64,000 nt of DNA from assembly GCA_028821235.1 (NCBI GenBank), contig JAPPGV010000011.1, forward strand, positions 1 to 64,000, given 5' to 3'. This DNA comes from a bacterium (GTDB taxonomy: Bacteria > Actinomycetota > Acidimicrobiia > Spongiisociales > Spongiisociaceae). The position numbers and the translations under genes were made by a program. Below are positions 33,804 to 42,864 of the stretch, in pieces; the first letter of the stretch is position 1, and every line of letters begins with the position of its first letter. The notes beneath the pieces are model-generated. The model was not told the DNA's origin, made no database searches, and worked only from the letters and a program-made list of their open reading frames with translations.

Positions 33804-35384
33804 TCACGACAGCGGCACCGCCTGGCCCGCCCTGACGAACGCATCGTCCGCGAACCAGATCCCGATCAGAGCCGCCAGGCCACCCAACTCGGCCACCCAG
33901 AGCGGAACGCCGGCGCCGCCCAGGAAGACCGCTCCCAGCACCAGGGGTATGACCACCCCGATCACCTGGCCACCGAGCCACCACTCCCTCGCATGGGCGC
34001 CCCTCGTCAGGTGGTGCATCGCGGCGGCATGGTTACGGGTCGGGTGCCGCGAGACGATTTCCACCACCGCGACAAGCGCCAGCGCCGCGGCGCCGCCGAC
34101 GAGGGCCCAGGCGAACACCCGCTGGACCGTCGGCGCCAGATCGAACACCGGCGCGGCCAGCAGTCCCGCGCCACCACCCGCCGCGAAAGCGCCGGCCAGC
34201 ATGTGCCACAGCAGCGTCGGGCTCTGCCAGAGATCCCGGCCCTCGGCCTGGCCGAACAGGAAGGCGGTGTAGCCGGCCACGCCCAGACCGACGACCGCCC
34301 CCGCCCAGATGAGTACGGGGAGGAAGCCTGCGCCGGCTAGCCCGGACACGAACCAGAGGCCGAGGATCGCCGCCTGGGCGGCCAGGATCCAGGCGCCCTT
34401 GACCAGCCACGATCCGGGGTTGCCCTTGGTCAGGAGGTAATAGAACCGGTCGGGCCGCTTGAGGTCCCCCACCAGCAGGACACCGGTGAGGGCCAGGAAG
34501 ATGCCGGCGATCAAGGGGGCTCCCCACCGAGCGAAGGTGCTGTCCGTGCCGGCGCCGGCCAGCAACGAGAGCGCCAGGACCATGACGATGCCCGCGGAGA
34601 TGCCTTTGGTGAGAAAGTAACTCGACACACGCCACCCCCACGGCATCGGGTGGTCGGTGTTGTAGACGACGCGCGGGGGGAGGTCCTCCTTAGTGCGGCG
34701 TGAGGACGGTCGGCCCCCTGTCCCGCCGTTGCCACTGCGCCCGGCCGGGGGCGTCAGTTCGACGGTCATGAACGACGGCGCCGGATCGCGCCAGATGCCC
34801 CCGTCGCCAGGGTCGACAGCCCCCAACGGGTCGATACCGGCCGGCTCGACTCCCCGGTACCACAGGTTCGGCGCGGTGCCCTGCTCCGGGGACCGCTGGA
34901 GCATCCGCTCGCCATGAACCATTTGCGAGATGGGCGTGGTCGGGTCATGGACATCCCCCGAGATGATCGCTCCTTCCGGACAGACCACCACGCAGGCCGG
35001 TTCGAGCCCGACCTCCACCCTATGCACGCAGTAGTTGCACTTCTGGGCGGTGTTGTCGTGGGGATCGATGTAGAGAGCGTCGTAGGGACAGGCCTGCATG
35101 CAACTCTTGCAGCCGATACAGAGGCTGGTGTCGAAGTCGACTATCCCGTCTTCGCGCCTGAAGAGGGCATTGGTGGGGCAGATCGACACGCACGGTGCGT
35201 CGGTGCAGTGGTTGCACCGCATGACCGAGAAGGACCGCGTGGTGTCGGGCCAGGTCCCCTTCTCGATGTACTTGACCCACGTGCGGTCCACTCCCAGCGG
35301 GACGTCATGCTCTGTCTTGCACGCCACGGTGCAGGCGTGGCAACCGATGCACGCCGTCTGGTCGATGACGAAGCCGAACTGCAA
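33804..35384 (-). CDS. Fused four-cluster Fe-S and NrfD-like membrane subunit (SoeB-SoeC-like)
   Basis: This 526-residue protein joins two subunits that are usually separate. Residues 1-~190 form an NrfC/PhsB-type ferredoxin with four Cys groups (ACIGCHACTVAC, RCNHCTDAPCVSIC, LCIGCKSCMQAC, KCNYC ... EPACVVVC) for four [4Fe-4S] clusters. From ~260 to the end there are about eight hydrophobic spans of the NrfD/PsrC quinone-binding type. A Ser/Gly/Arg-rich linker (~230-255) separates them. The start is TTG at 35384 after AGGGAG; no nearer ATG fits. It precedes the catalytic subunit gene by 18 bases. Electrons would pass from the cytosolic molybdenum site to membrane quinone. Confidence 0.78.
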   Translation of the reverse strand: MQFGFVIDQTACIGCHACTVACKTEHDVPLGVDRTWVKYIEKGTWPDTTRSFSVMRCNHCTDAPCVSICPTNALFRREDGIVDFDTSLCIGCKSCMQACPYDALYIDPHDNTAQKCNYCVHRVEVGLEPACVVVCPEGAIISGDVHDPTTPISQMVHGERMLQRSPEQGTAPNLWYRGVEPAGIDPLGAVDPGDGGIWRDPAPSFMTVELTPPAGRSGNGGTGGRPSSRRTKEDLPPRVVYNTDHPMPWGWRVSSYFLTKGISAGIVMVLALSLLAGAGTDSTFARWGAPLIAGIFLALTGVLLVGDLKRPDRFYYLLTKGNPGSWLVKGAWILAAQAAILGLWFVSGLAGAGFLPVLIWAGAVVGLGVAGYTAFLFGQAEGRDLWQSPTLLWHMLAGAFAAGGGAGLLAAPVFDLAPTVQRVFAWALVGGAAALALVAVVEIVSRHPTRNHAAAMHHLTRGAHAREWWLGGQVIGVVIPLVLGAVFLGGAGVPLWVAELGGLAALIGIWFADDAFVRAGQAVPLS

Positions 35385-35592
35385 GGCGCTCCCTCTATGC
35401 CGGACCGCCGGCGCCTCCGGGCGGAGACACGCGGTGGGGCTGAACACTACCGCCGGAATCCCCGAATATCCCGCAACCGAACAGGTGACCCCGCCGGCGG
35501 CCTTTCCCTCCCGGCCCCTGAGATGCAATCCGTCTTATAGTGTTGAGCACTCCCGTAACGGTCGATGTCCGGCACCAGACGCAGAGGACCCG

Positions 35593-36030
35593 ATGGACGC
35601 TCTAAGGCAACTGCAGGCGATCGAAGACATCAAGCGCCTCAAGGCCCGCTACTGCCGCTTCGTGGACCTGAACCGCCGGGAAGAACTACGCCACCTGTTC
35701 ACCGACGATATCGTCTACGAGTTCCAGGGCTGGAAGAAGGGCCGGGGTGCGGACAGCTTTGCCGGCTCCGCCGAAGACTTCGCCAACCGCCACTCCTTCC
35801 ACCGGGTTTCCATGCCCGACATCAAGATACTCTCAGAGACCACCGCGCGGGGCATCTGGGCAATGGTGGACATCATCGAGTACCCGGAAGCCTCGGGGTA
35901 TACCAGCTCTCGAGGATACGGCTACTACCACGAGGAATACCGCAAGGTCGATGGCGTCTGGCGGATCTCTTCTCTTCTGCTGGTCCGCCACCGCGTCGAA
36001 GAACTGGGCTCGCGCCACACCGGCGGGTGA
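35593..36030 (+). CDS. SnoaL-like/NTF2-fold protein
   Basis: This 145-residue alpha-beta barrel protein matches the SnoaL-4-type group: RLKARYCRFVDLNRREELRHLFTDD near residues 13-38 and a GYYHEEYRKVDGVWRIS tail. Such proteins act as small isomerases, cyclases or dehydratases, or as binding proteins. The ATG at 35593 is seven codons before the conserved part. It lies eight bases before the amidohydrolase gene, so the two probably work on related compounds. Substrate unknown. Confidence 0.8.
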   Translation: MDALRQLQAIEDIKRLKARYCRFVDLNRREELRHLFTDDIVYEFQGWKKGRGADSFAGSAEDFANRHSFHRVSMPDIKILSETTARGIWAMVDIIEYPEASGYTSSRGYGYYHEEYRKVDGVWRISSLLLVRHRVEELGSRHTGG

Positions 36031-36037
36031 GGTCACC

Positions 36038-37453
36038 ATGGCGGTGAAGTCGATCATCGGCGGAGCCGTGATCACCATGGATCCGGACCGCCGGATCATC
36101 GATGACGGCGTGGTCGTGGTCGAGGACCAGCACATCTCTGCGGTGGGTCCGGCATACGAGGTCCGCCCACCCCGTGGTTCCCGGATCATCGACGCCTCGG
36201 GGATGGCGGTGCTTCCGGGGCTGATCAACTGCCATACCCACGTCCCGCAGATCCTCCTGCGTGGATATGCGGCCAACGAGGGCCGCCGGGTATGGGACTG
36301 GTTGACCAACGTGGTGCATCCGGGGCTGGCGGCGTACGGGCCGGACGACATCCGCACGGCCGCGCGGCTCTACTCCGTCGAGGCGATCCGTTCCGGTATG
36401 ACCTGCTTCGTCGACAACGAGGACGCGTGGCCCGACGACACCGTGGGCTCTATCGGCCAGGCGATCGCCGCCTACTCCGAGGCCGGGGTCCGGGCGATGG
36501 TGGCCCGGATGATGTTCGACGAGCAACCCGACCATCTGGGCGACATGATCCGCTCCTTGCGGCAAAAGGAGCCCCAGGTCGTCCATGTCGACAACTGGCG
36601 TCCCACCGACCGGTTGCTCTCTGACTTGGACCGCTTGATCCGAACCTACAACGGCACGGCCGGGGGAAGGATCCAGGTGTGGCCTTCCCCCGTGGGCACT
36701 CTCGTCTGCTCCGACACCATGTTCGAGACCAGCCGCCGCCTGGCCCGCGACAACGGCACGATGTGGACCATCCACCTGGTGCAGGGACCGGCCGGGGTCG
36801 AGAACCCTGGTCCGAGCAGCACCGAGGACCTCCTCGCCCGGGGACATCTCGACCGCCGTCTCCTGGCCGGACACTGCGTCGGCCTCAGCCCGAGGGACAT
36901 CCGGATCCTCCGGGACGCCGACGTAAAAGGCTGCACCCAGGTGGTGTCCAATTGCTTCCTGGCCATGGGGGTTGCCCCGGTCCCCGATCTGTTGCGGGCC
37001 GGGATGCCGCTCGCCGTCGGCACCGACGACGTGAACTGCAACGGAACGGTGAACCTCTTCTCGGATATGAAGACGCTCGTCCTCGTCCACCGGGCGCTGG
37101 CAGACGACCCGGCGGCCCTGACAGCCGATCAGGCGCTGGAGATGGCGACCATCAACGGCGCCCGTGCGGTCGGGATGGAGAAGGAGATCGGCTCCATCGA
37201 AGCCGGAAAGCGGGCCGACATCATCCTGGTCGACCTCGGCCACGCCCAGACAACACCCACCCACCACCTACCCTCGGCAATGGTCTTCCAGACGTACGGG
37301 AACGAGGTCGACACCGTGCTCATCGATGGCGACATCGTGATGAGGAACCGTCAACTCAGCTGGATAACAGCGGTAGAGGAACGCTCCCTGTACCGGGACG
37401 CCGCCGAGCGGTCCGCCGCGATCAGCGCACGTGCCGGAATCCGGTCACGCTAG
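36038..37453 (+). CDS. Amidohydrolase/deaminase of the ATZ/TRZ (SsnA/TrzN) family
   Basis: This 471-residue metal-dependent amidohydrolase of the chlorohydrolase/S-adenosylhomocysteine-deaminase group has its first metal ligands in NCHTHVPQ (residues ~68-75). Further His residues are in IHLVQGP and LAGHCVGLS, and the metal-binding Asp is in GTDDVNCNG. The C-terminal GSIEAGKRADIILVD loop is typical. ATG at 36038 comes right after the SnoaL stop. Deamination or hydrolysis of a heterocycle is expected. With adenosine deaminase 6 kb away, purine or triazine-like compounds are plausible substrates. Confidence 0.87.
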   Translation: MAVKSIIGGAVITMDPDRRIIDDGVVVVEDQHISAVGPAYEVRPPRGSRIIDASGMAVLPGLINCHTHVPQILLRGYAANEGRRVWDWLTNVVHPGLAAYGPDDIRTAARLYSVEAIRSGMTCFVDNEDAWPDDTVGSIGQAIAAYSEAGVRAMVARMMFDEQPDHLGDMIRSLRQKEPQVVHVDNWRPTDRLLSDLDRLIRTYNGTAGGRIQVWPSPVGTLVCSDTMFETSRRLARDNGTMWTIHLVQGPAGVENPGPSSTEDLLARGHLDRRLLAGHCVGLSPRDIRILRDADVKGCTQVVSNCFLAMGVAPVPDLLRAGMPLAVGTDDVNCNGTVNLFSDMKTLVLVHRALADDPAALTADQALEMATINGARAVGMEKEIGSIEAGKRADIILVDLGHAQTTPTHHLPSAMVFQTYGNEVDTVLIDGDIVMRNRQLSWITAVEERSLYRDAAERSAAISARAGIRSR

Positions 37454-37517
37454 CCGGGAGGCTCGCGCGCCGGCTTACCGACACCTGGTCGGATAACGCG
37501 TGTAACGTTCCCCGACC

Positions 37518-38441
37518 ATGCAACCACTTGTAGAAGCCACCGATCTGACCAAGCGTTTCGGTGACTTCACCGCAGTCGACTCGATCGGCTTCTCCGTCGC
37601 CTCCGGAGAGGTGTTCGGCTTCCTCGGGCCCAACGGCGCAGGCAAGAGCTCCACCATGCGGATGATCGGCGCCGTCTCGCCCGTGACGTCCGGACGGCTA
37701 AGGGTGTTCGGTCTCGATCCGGCGACCGACGGCAGGCGCATCCGGTCCCGCCTGGGGGTGGTGCCCCAGGACGACTCGCTCGACATGGAACTGAGCGTGG
37801 AGGAGAACCTGTACATCTACGGCCGGTACTACGACCTCCCCCGCCGCGAGATCCGGGCGCGTATCGAGGAGTTGATCGACTTCGCCCAGCTCGGAGAGCA
37901 CCGTGCGTCGCGGGTGGACCCGCTCTCGGGCGGGATGAAGCGGCGCCTCACCATCGCCAGGGGCCTGATCAACCGTCCCGACCTCCTGCTCCTCGACGAG
38001 CCGACCACGGGGCTCGACCCCCAGGCCCGGCACGTGTTGTGGGATCGCCTCTACCGCCTCAAGCAGGACGGCGTGACCCAGATCATCACCACCCACTACA
38101 TGGACGAGGCCGAGCAGCTGTGTGATCGGCTGGTGATCATGGACCGGGGCCGCATCGTCGCCGAGGGGTCGCCCCGGGGTCTCATCGAGACCCACTCGAC
38201 CCGCGAGGTGTTGGAGGTGCGCTTCCCGGTCGGAGAGTTGGAGCCGGCCGGGCCTACGCTCCGGAAGACGGCCGATCGGGTCGAGTTGCTGGCCGATCGA
38301 GCGCTTCTCTACACCTCCGATGCCGACTCGGCTCTGGGAGAGGTGCACCGGCTCGGCCTCCAGCCTGAGAGCGCGTTGGTGCGCCGGAGCACGCTTGAGG
38401 ACGTCTTCCTCAAGCTGACCGGCCGCACCCTGGTCGACTGA
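37518..38441 (+). CDS. DrrA/NodI-type ABC exporter ATP-binding protein
   Basis: This 307-residue ATPase has Walker A GPNGAGKSS (residues 37-45), signature LSGGMKRR (~131-138), Walker B LLLLDEPTTGLDP and a His-loop ITTHYMDEAE. The C-terminal ~80 residues follow the DrrA extension. It begins an exporter operon with two ABC-2-type permeases. In this family the cargo is an antibiotic, a lipid or an oligosaccharide; nothing here decides which. ATG at 37518 is preceded by a weak ribosome site. Confidence 0.9.
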   Translation: MQPLVEATDLTKRFGDFTAVDSIGFSVASGEVFGFLGPNGAGKSSTMRMIGAVSPVTSGRLRVFGLDPATDGRRIRSRLGVVPQDDSLDMELSVEENLYIYGRYYDLPRREIRARIEELIDFAQLGEHRASRVDPLSGGMKRRLTIARGLINRPDLLLLDEPTTGLDPQARHVLWDRLYRLKQDGVTQIITTHYMDEAEQLCDRLVIMDRGRIVAEGSPRGLIETHSTREVLEVRFPVGELEPAGPTLRKTADRVELLADRALLYTSDADSALGEVHRLGLQPESALVRRSTLEDVFLKLTGRTLVD

Positions 38442-38454
38442 CGCGGGCGGGCCG

Positions 38455-39234
38455 ATGCGGTTACCTGGAGTGCTGCGGGTGGTTGAGGCGGACGCCATCG
38501 CGTACCGGAGGGTCTGGAAGGGATCGGCGTTCTCCTCGTTCGTCACGCCGGCCCTGTTCCTGGTGGCGATGGGCCTGGGCCTCGGGTCGCTGGTGGACCG
38601 GGGAGCGGGCGCCCCCGGTCTCGAAGGCCTCAGCTACGTGGCCTTCCTCGCCCCCGGACTCCTCGTCGCCAGCGCCATGCAGTCCGGGGCGGCGCAGGGA
38701 TCGTTCCCGGTGATCGCCGGGATGAAGTGGACCCGCACCTACCACTCGGTGGTCGCCTCGCCGGTCGGCACCGGTGGCCTGGTCGGGGGTCACTTCATCT
38801 GGACCGCCATCCGGGTGCTGATGGTCTCTGTGATCTTCGGGGCGGTAGCGGCCGCCCTGGGGGCTATCCCACCTGCCGCCGTCCTGGCCCTCGCACCGAT
38901 CGGAATCCTCATCGGCCTGGCCACCGCCGCGCCGATGACCGCCTTCACCGCCAACCGGGAGAACACCGAAGCGCTGACCGCGGTCTTCCGTTTCGGTATC
39001 ACTCCCATGTACCTGTTCTCGGGCACCTTCTTCCCGATCACCCAGCTACCCGATTGGCTCCAGACCCTGGCAACTTTGACGCCGCTGTGGCACGCGGTCG
39101 AGCTGGCCAGGCAGATAGCCCTCGGCCATGGCTCGGCCCTTCCGGCCTGGCTACACGTCGGATACCTGGTTCTGGTGTTCGTCGTGGGGGTTGCCCTGAC
39201 CCACCGCCTCTTCTCGCGGCGCCTGAACGTATGA
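38455..39234 (+). CDS. ABC-2-type permease 1 (DrrB/NodJ-like)
   Basis: This 259-residue membrane protein has six hydrophobic segments and the ABC-2 signature GITPMYLFSGTFFPITQLPDWLQTL near residues 180-205. It starts at ATG 38455, about 13 bases after the ATPase gene, and its stop overlaps the next permease start (ATGA). With the second permease it likely forms a heterodimer, whereas NodJ and DrrB homologues are often homodimers. The cargo is unknown. Confidence 0.87.
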   Translation: MRLPGVLRVVEADAIAYRRVWKGSAFSSFVTPALFLVAMGLGLGSLVDRGAGAPGLEGLSYVAFLAPGLLVASAMQSGAAQGSFPVIAGMKWTRTYHSVVASPVGTGGLVGGHFIWTAIRVLMVSVIFGAVAAALGAIPPAAVLALAPIGILIGLATAAPMTAFTANRENTEALTAVFRFGITPMYLFSGTFFPITQLPDWLQTLATLTPLWHAVELARQIALGHGSALPAWLHVGYLVLVFVVGVALTHRLFSRRLNV

Positions 39235-40040
39235 CCACCCGCACCCTGACGCTCCGGGTCCTGCCGCCGGCGCTGGTCGGGCTGCGCGCCCAGCGCCTGA
39301 TCGAGCGCAACATGCTCGTCTCCAAGCGGGCCTGGATGATCCTGGTGTCGGGCTTCTTCGAGCCGGTCTTCTACCTGCTCTCGCTGGGGATCGGAATGGG
39401 CCGCCTGGTCGGTGAAGTAGCCGGTCCGGGGGGCACCACTGTCAGCTACGCGGCCTTTGTAGCACCCGCTCTCCTGGCGGCGTCGGCCATGAACGGAGCG
39501 GTGTTCGAGGCGACCATCAACGTCTTCATCAAGCTCCGGTACGGCAAGATCTACGACGCCATCCTCGCTACTCCCCTCCGCCCATGGGACATCGCGATCG
39601 GCGAGATAACCTGGTCGTTGCTCCGCGGTGTCCTCTACTCGACCGGCTTCGTCGTGGTCATGGCGGCGATGGGCCTGGTTGCCACACCGCTAGCGATCCT
39701 GGCGATACCGGCGGCCACCCTGATCGGCTTTGCCTTCGGAGCGGTCGGTATGGCTGCCAGCACCTTCATGCGTAGCTGGCAGGACTTCGACCTGGTCATG
39801 CTGTTCATGTTGCCCCTGTTCCTGTTCAGCGCCACGTTCTACCCGCTCGACGTCTACCCGCCCGCACTCCGCGCGCTCACCCAGCTCTCACCCCTGTATC
39901 ACGGGGTCGAGCTCATCCGGGCGTTCACTCTCCGCTCCTTCGACCTGGGGATCTTCGGCCACGTGGCATATCTGATCGCGATCGGATCGGTCGGACTCAT
40001 GGTCGCCGGCCGGCGGCTCGGCACCCTGCTCAACCCGTAA
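39231..40040 (+). CDS. ABC-2-type permease 2 (DrrB/NodJ-like)
   Basis: This 269-residue membrane protein is a diverged paralogue of the permease just upstream, with six spans and the matching LFLFSATFYPLDVYPPALRALTQLSPLYHGVE motif. The ATG at 39231 overlaps the preceding stop by four bases, so translation is coupled. The operon (ATPase plus two permeases) ends at 40040, before a convergent gene 94 bases away. A short inverted repeat (GCCGGGCA at 40044-40051 with TGCCCGGC at 40128-40135) may help termination. Confidence 0.87.
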   Translation: MTTRTLTLRVLPPALVGLRAQRLIERNMLVSKRAWMILVSGFFEPVFYLLSLGIGMGRLVGEVAGPGGTTVSYAAFVAPALLAASAMNGAVFEATINVFIKLRYGKIYDAILATPLRPWDIAIGEITWSLLRGVLYSTGFVVVMAAMGLVATPLAILAIPAATLIGFAFGAVGMAASTFMRSWQDFDLVMLFMLPLFLFSATFYPLDVYPPALRALTQLSPLYHGVELIRAFTLRSFDLGIFGHVAYLIAIGSVGLMVAGRRLGTLLNP

Positions 40041-40134
40041 GCTGCCGGGCAACCGGGGGCAGCACGGAAGGATGGCGGTTTGCTTTCGGCCTCCGTCGGC
40101 CGAGGCGGGCCGGCCCTTCCTGCGAGCTGCCCGG

Positions 40135-40971
40135 CTACGCGACAGCCGGTCGGCCCACCGCCCGGAACCGGGCCACGCGGTCGACGATGGCCGCCTCGGT
40201 GGGTAGCCGCTCGATGCTGGATGCGCCCACGAAACCGTTGAGCCTCGGAACCAGCCGCAGCGCCTCCGCCAGGTCGGACGGTGCGGAGATGGGACCGCCA
40301 TGGCAGAGGACGGGAACGAACTTTCCGGCCTCGTCGGCAACCCCGCAGATCTCCTCGAGCAACGGCGCCAGAGAGGCTACGGTCCGCCGGTCGGAGGCGC
40401 CGATCATGCCCCCCGTGGTCAGCCCGACGTGCGCGACCAGGATGTCGGCGCCGGCGTCGGCCATGGCGCTTGCCTCGTCGGCGGTGAACACGTAAGGCAT
40501 AGTGAAGAGGCCGCGCCGGCGGGCCAACCGGATCATCTCCACCTCGGCCGAGTAGGACATGCCGGTTGCTTCCAGCGCCCGCCGGAATTCGCCGTCGATT
40601 AGGCCCACCGTCGGGAAGTTCTGCACACCGACGATCCCGCACCCCGCCAACTCGTCCAGAAACCTCCCCATGTCACGGAACGGATCGGTGCCGCACACTC
40701 CCGCGATCACCGGCATCCTGTCGACCACGGTGACGATCTCCCTCGTCATGTCCAGGACGATCCGGTTGGCGTCCCCGTACGGCATCAACCCGGCCAGCGA
40801 ACCCCGCCCGGCCATCCGGTACCGGCCCGAGTTGTAGATCACTATGGCGTCCGCTCCCCCGGCCTCCGCACACTTGGCGGACAGGCCGGTACCCGCGCCG
40901 GCCACCACGATCACCTCTTCGGCCCGTGCCTTGGCGGCCAGGGTCCCGGCCAGATCATTGCTGTTCGGCAC
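40135..40971 (-). CDS. PEP-hydrolase-family TIM-barrel protein (copy 2, Tm-1 C-domain-like)
   Basis: This 278-residue paralogue of the protein at 24418-25239 has the blocks VVAGAGTGLSAKCAEAGGADAIVIYNSGRY, GVQNFPTVGLIDG, GLFTMPYVF, VAHVGLTTGG and GFVGASSIERLPTE. It overlaps the end of the Tm-1-like gene by 17 bases, so the two are translated together. In plants and fungi the two parts are one polypeptide (tomato Tm-1 has an N-terminal UPF0261 part and a C-terminal TIM barrel). Here they are separate genes. Catalytic role unknown. Confidence 0.82.
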   Translation of the reverse strand: MPNSNDLAGTLAAKARAEEVIVVAGAGTGLSAKCAEAGGADAIVIYNSGRYRMAGRGSLAGLMPYGDANRIVLDMTREIVTVVDRMPVIAGVCGTDPFRDMGRFLDELAGCGIVGVQNFPTVGLIDGEFRRALEATGMSYSAEVEMIRLARRRGLFTMPYVFTADEASAMADAGADILVAHVGLTTGGMIGASDRRTVASLAPLLEEICGVADEAGKFVPVLCHGGPISAPSDLAEALRLVPRLNGFVGASSIERLPTEAAIVDRVARFRAVGRPAVA

Positions 40972-42190
40972 GATCGTTCCTTTCCGAGATCGTAAGGAGC
41001 CTGTCGGCTGCTGCTTGCGAGAAGGCCGGATCGTTTATGTGGGCGTCCATCCGGACGACCTCCGCGTCCGACCCGGCGAGTGACTCCCGTAGCCCATCGA
41101 CCAGAGCCTCGTCCGCTACCGGGTCGTGGAAGGGCCTCCCTTCGACAGAGATCGCTGACGACCCGCGCATCGGGATCATGAGGACCGCCGGGCCCACCGC
41201 CTCCGCCAAGCGGGTCCCGATCACCCGCCCGATCTCGAGGCACTCCTCCGGAGAGGTCCGCATCAGCGTGACGAGGTCGTTGTGAACGTGGAATAACCGG
41301 TTGTCGAAATGCTCCGGAACCGAGTCCCGCGGTCCGAAGCGCACCATGTCGGTCCCTCCGGTGGACACGACCTGGGGGACGCCGAGGCGGCCGGCCGTCC
41401 TCAGCCGGTCATCTCCCGCCGACTTCGTCCCGCCCACCACCTCGTCGGCTATCTCCACGGTGGTCAGGTCGAGCATGGCCCTCACCCCCATGGGCCCGAT
41501 CAGCTCCTCCATGGTCCGCCCCCCCTCCCCGGTGGCATGGAAGGTCACCACCTCGTAGCCGGACTCCTGTAGCCGGGCCCCGGCCGCGGTGACGCCGGCG
41601 GTGGTGAGCCCGAGCATGGTCGCGAAGGCCAGGCTCCGGGCGCCGCCCGGCACCGGAGGGGCCCCGACCGCGCCCACGATGGCCGCGGCCGCGTTTGACA
41701 AGACCCGTCGAGTGAGACGATTCAAGCCGGCGATGTCGGCGACGGACGACATGAGCAGGACATCCGAGCCCCCGGCGAGGGCTCCGCCGGCGGACGCCAC
41801 CTGTGTAGACACGATCATCTTGGGGAATCCGAACGGAAGCCGCGAGAAGGCTCGCACCGCTACGGAGGTGCCCCCAGAACCTCCGACGGCCAGCACGCCC
41901 GAGCAACTTCCCGATTCGACCAGATCCGCAAGGATGACCCGGGCCCCCTCACCCATGGCTCCCAAGGCCGCGGCCCGGTCTCCGGCTGCTGCCAGGTCCG
42001 CGATCTTCCGACCGGCCGCTTCGGCCACTGCTTGGCGGGTAATGTCGGGGGTCACGCCAGGACGGCCCAACACCCCCGCGTCGATCAGTAGCGCCGACGC
42101 CCCCGCCTCCCGTATCCGGTCGCGAAGGTACGCGTACTCCTCGCCCTTGGTGTCCAGCGTGCCTACGAGCGCTAAGACGGGGGCTGTCAC
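40955..42190 (-). CDS. Tm-1-like ATP-binding-domain protein (UPF0261)
   Basis: This 411-residue protein is of the Tm-1-like/UPF0261 family. Conserved stretches are ALVGTLDTKGEEYAYLRD at the N-terminus, VGGSGGTSVA near 100-110, FGFPKMIVST, and a C-terminal HVHNDLVTLMRTSPEEC. Plant Tm-1 binds a viral helicase, but the ancestral bacterial role is unproven. It overlaps the NIPSNAP gene by four bases upstream and the PEP-hydrolase gene by 17 downstream, so all are one operon with the DUF952 gene. Catalytic partner of the TIM-barrel protein is the simplest reading. Confidence 0.88.
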   Translation of the reverse strand: MTAPVLALVGTLDTKGEEYAYLRDRIREAGASALLIDAGVLGRPGVTPDITRQAVAEAAGRKIADLAAAGDRAAALGAMGEGARVILADLVESGSCSGVLAVGGSGGTSVAVRAFSRLPFGFPKMIVSTQVASAGGALAGGSDVLLMSSVADIAGLNRLTRRVLSNAAAAIVGAVGAPPVPGGARSLAFATMLGLTTAGVTAAGARLQESGYEVVTFHATGEGGRTMEELIGPMGVRAMLDLTTVEIADEVVGGTKSAGDDRLRTAGRLGVPQVVSTGGTDMVRFGPRDSVPEHFDNRLFHVHNDLVTLMRTSPEECLEIGRVIGTRLAEAVGPAVLMIPMRGSSAISVEGRPFHDPVADEALVDGLRESLAGSDAEVVRMDAHINDPAFSQAAADRLLTISERNDRAEQQ

Positions 42191-42513
42191 TGCAGGGGCG
42201 AGAAGTCCGTGGGTACCCAGATCTCGTTGGTCATTCCCTCGAGCAGCGGACCTTTCTCCTCACTCTTCGTGCGGGCGGCAACCCATTCCGGGTACACCCG
42301 GAACCCCTCCCAGACATCCTCGCGGCGACCGAGATCGTCCCACTTGAGCAGGTAGTGGAGAACGTTGGGGTCCCCGATTCTGGGCTCGAAGAAGGCCACC
42401 GGCTCGATCCCGGCCTTCTTCCACATGGGAATGGTGGCTTCGGCGAAGCGCTCCTTGAGTTCTTCCATCCGTCCATGCACTACCTGGTAACGCCGATACT
42501 CGTAGAACGCCAT
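42187..42513 (-). CDS. NIPSNAP-family protein
   Basis: This 108-residue ferredoxin-like-fold protein begins MAFYEYRRYQVVHGRMEEL and has FFEPRIGDPNVLHYLLKWDDL, both NIPSNAP hallmarks. It is a small dimeric alpha-beta barrel; bacterial members often accompany catabolic enzymes, but no reaction is established. Its stop overlaps the Tm-1-like gene start by four bases, and the upstream DUF952 gene ends one base before it. Confidence 0.85.
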   Translation of the reverse strand: MAFYEYRRYQVVHGRMEELKERFAEATIPMWKKAGIEPVAFFEPRIGDPNVLHYLLKWDDLGRREDVWEGFRVYPEWVAARTKSEEKGPLLEGMTNEIWVPTDFSPLQ

Positions 42514-42864
42514 TTACACTCCTCCTTCTGCCGGCACGAGCCCGCCCGTGCTATCACGCTGCAGCTTCTCCACACCCGCGACAGCCTCGGGGGCGATGGG
42601 ACCGTAGATATGGGGGAACAGCTCGCCCACGGCATTCGGCTCCCACTTCACTTCACTGTCCAACTTGGCGATGTCCAAGGTGGCCACCACCACGCTGTCC
42701 ATGGCGCCGTACCACTTGGCCAAGGTGCCGGGGACCTGTTCCGCCGACGAGCAGTGAAGGTACCCGTCTCTCAGATCGGCCTCGGACACCGCAACGTACG
42801 CCTTACCGGCGGCGATCGACTCCTCCCACTCCTCCGGGGTCATGATCTTGCACACCTGCGCCAT
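42514..42864 (-). CDS. DUF952-domain protein
   Basis: This 116-residue protein matches DUF952: KIMTPEEWEESIAAG near residues 6-20, DGYLHCSSAEQVPGTLAKWY and HIYGPIAPEAV. The ATG at 42864 has an ideal AAGGAGGT ribosome site; the longer frame upstream is not translated. It is the first gene of the operon with NIPSNAP, Tm-1-like and PEP-hydrolase genes. The function of DUF952 is unknown. It shares a promoter region of about 200 bases with the divergent SucC-like gene. Confidence 0.85.
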   Translation of the reverse strand: MAQVCKIMTPEEWEESIAAGKAYVAVSEADLRDGYLHCSSAEQVPGTLAKWYGAMDSVVVATLDIAKLDSEVKWEPNAVGELFPHIYGPIAPEAVAGVEKLQRDSTGGLVPAEGGV

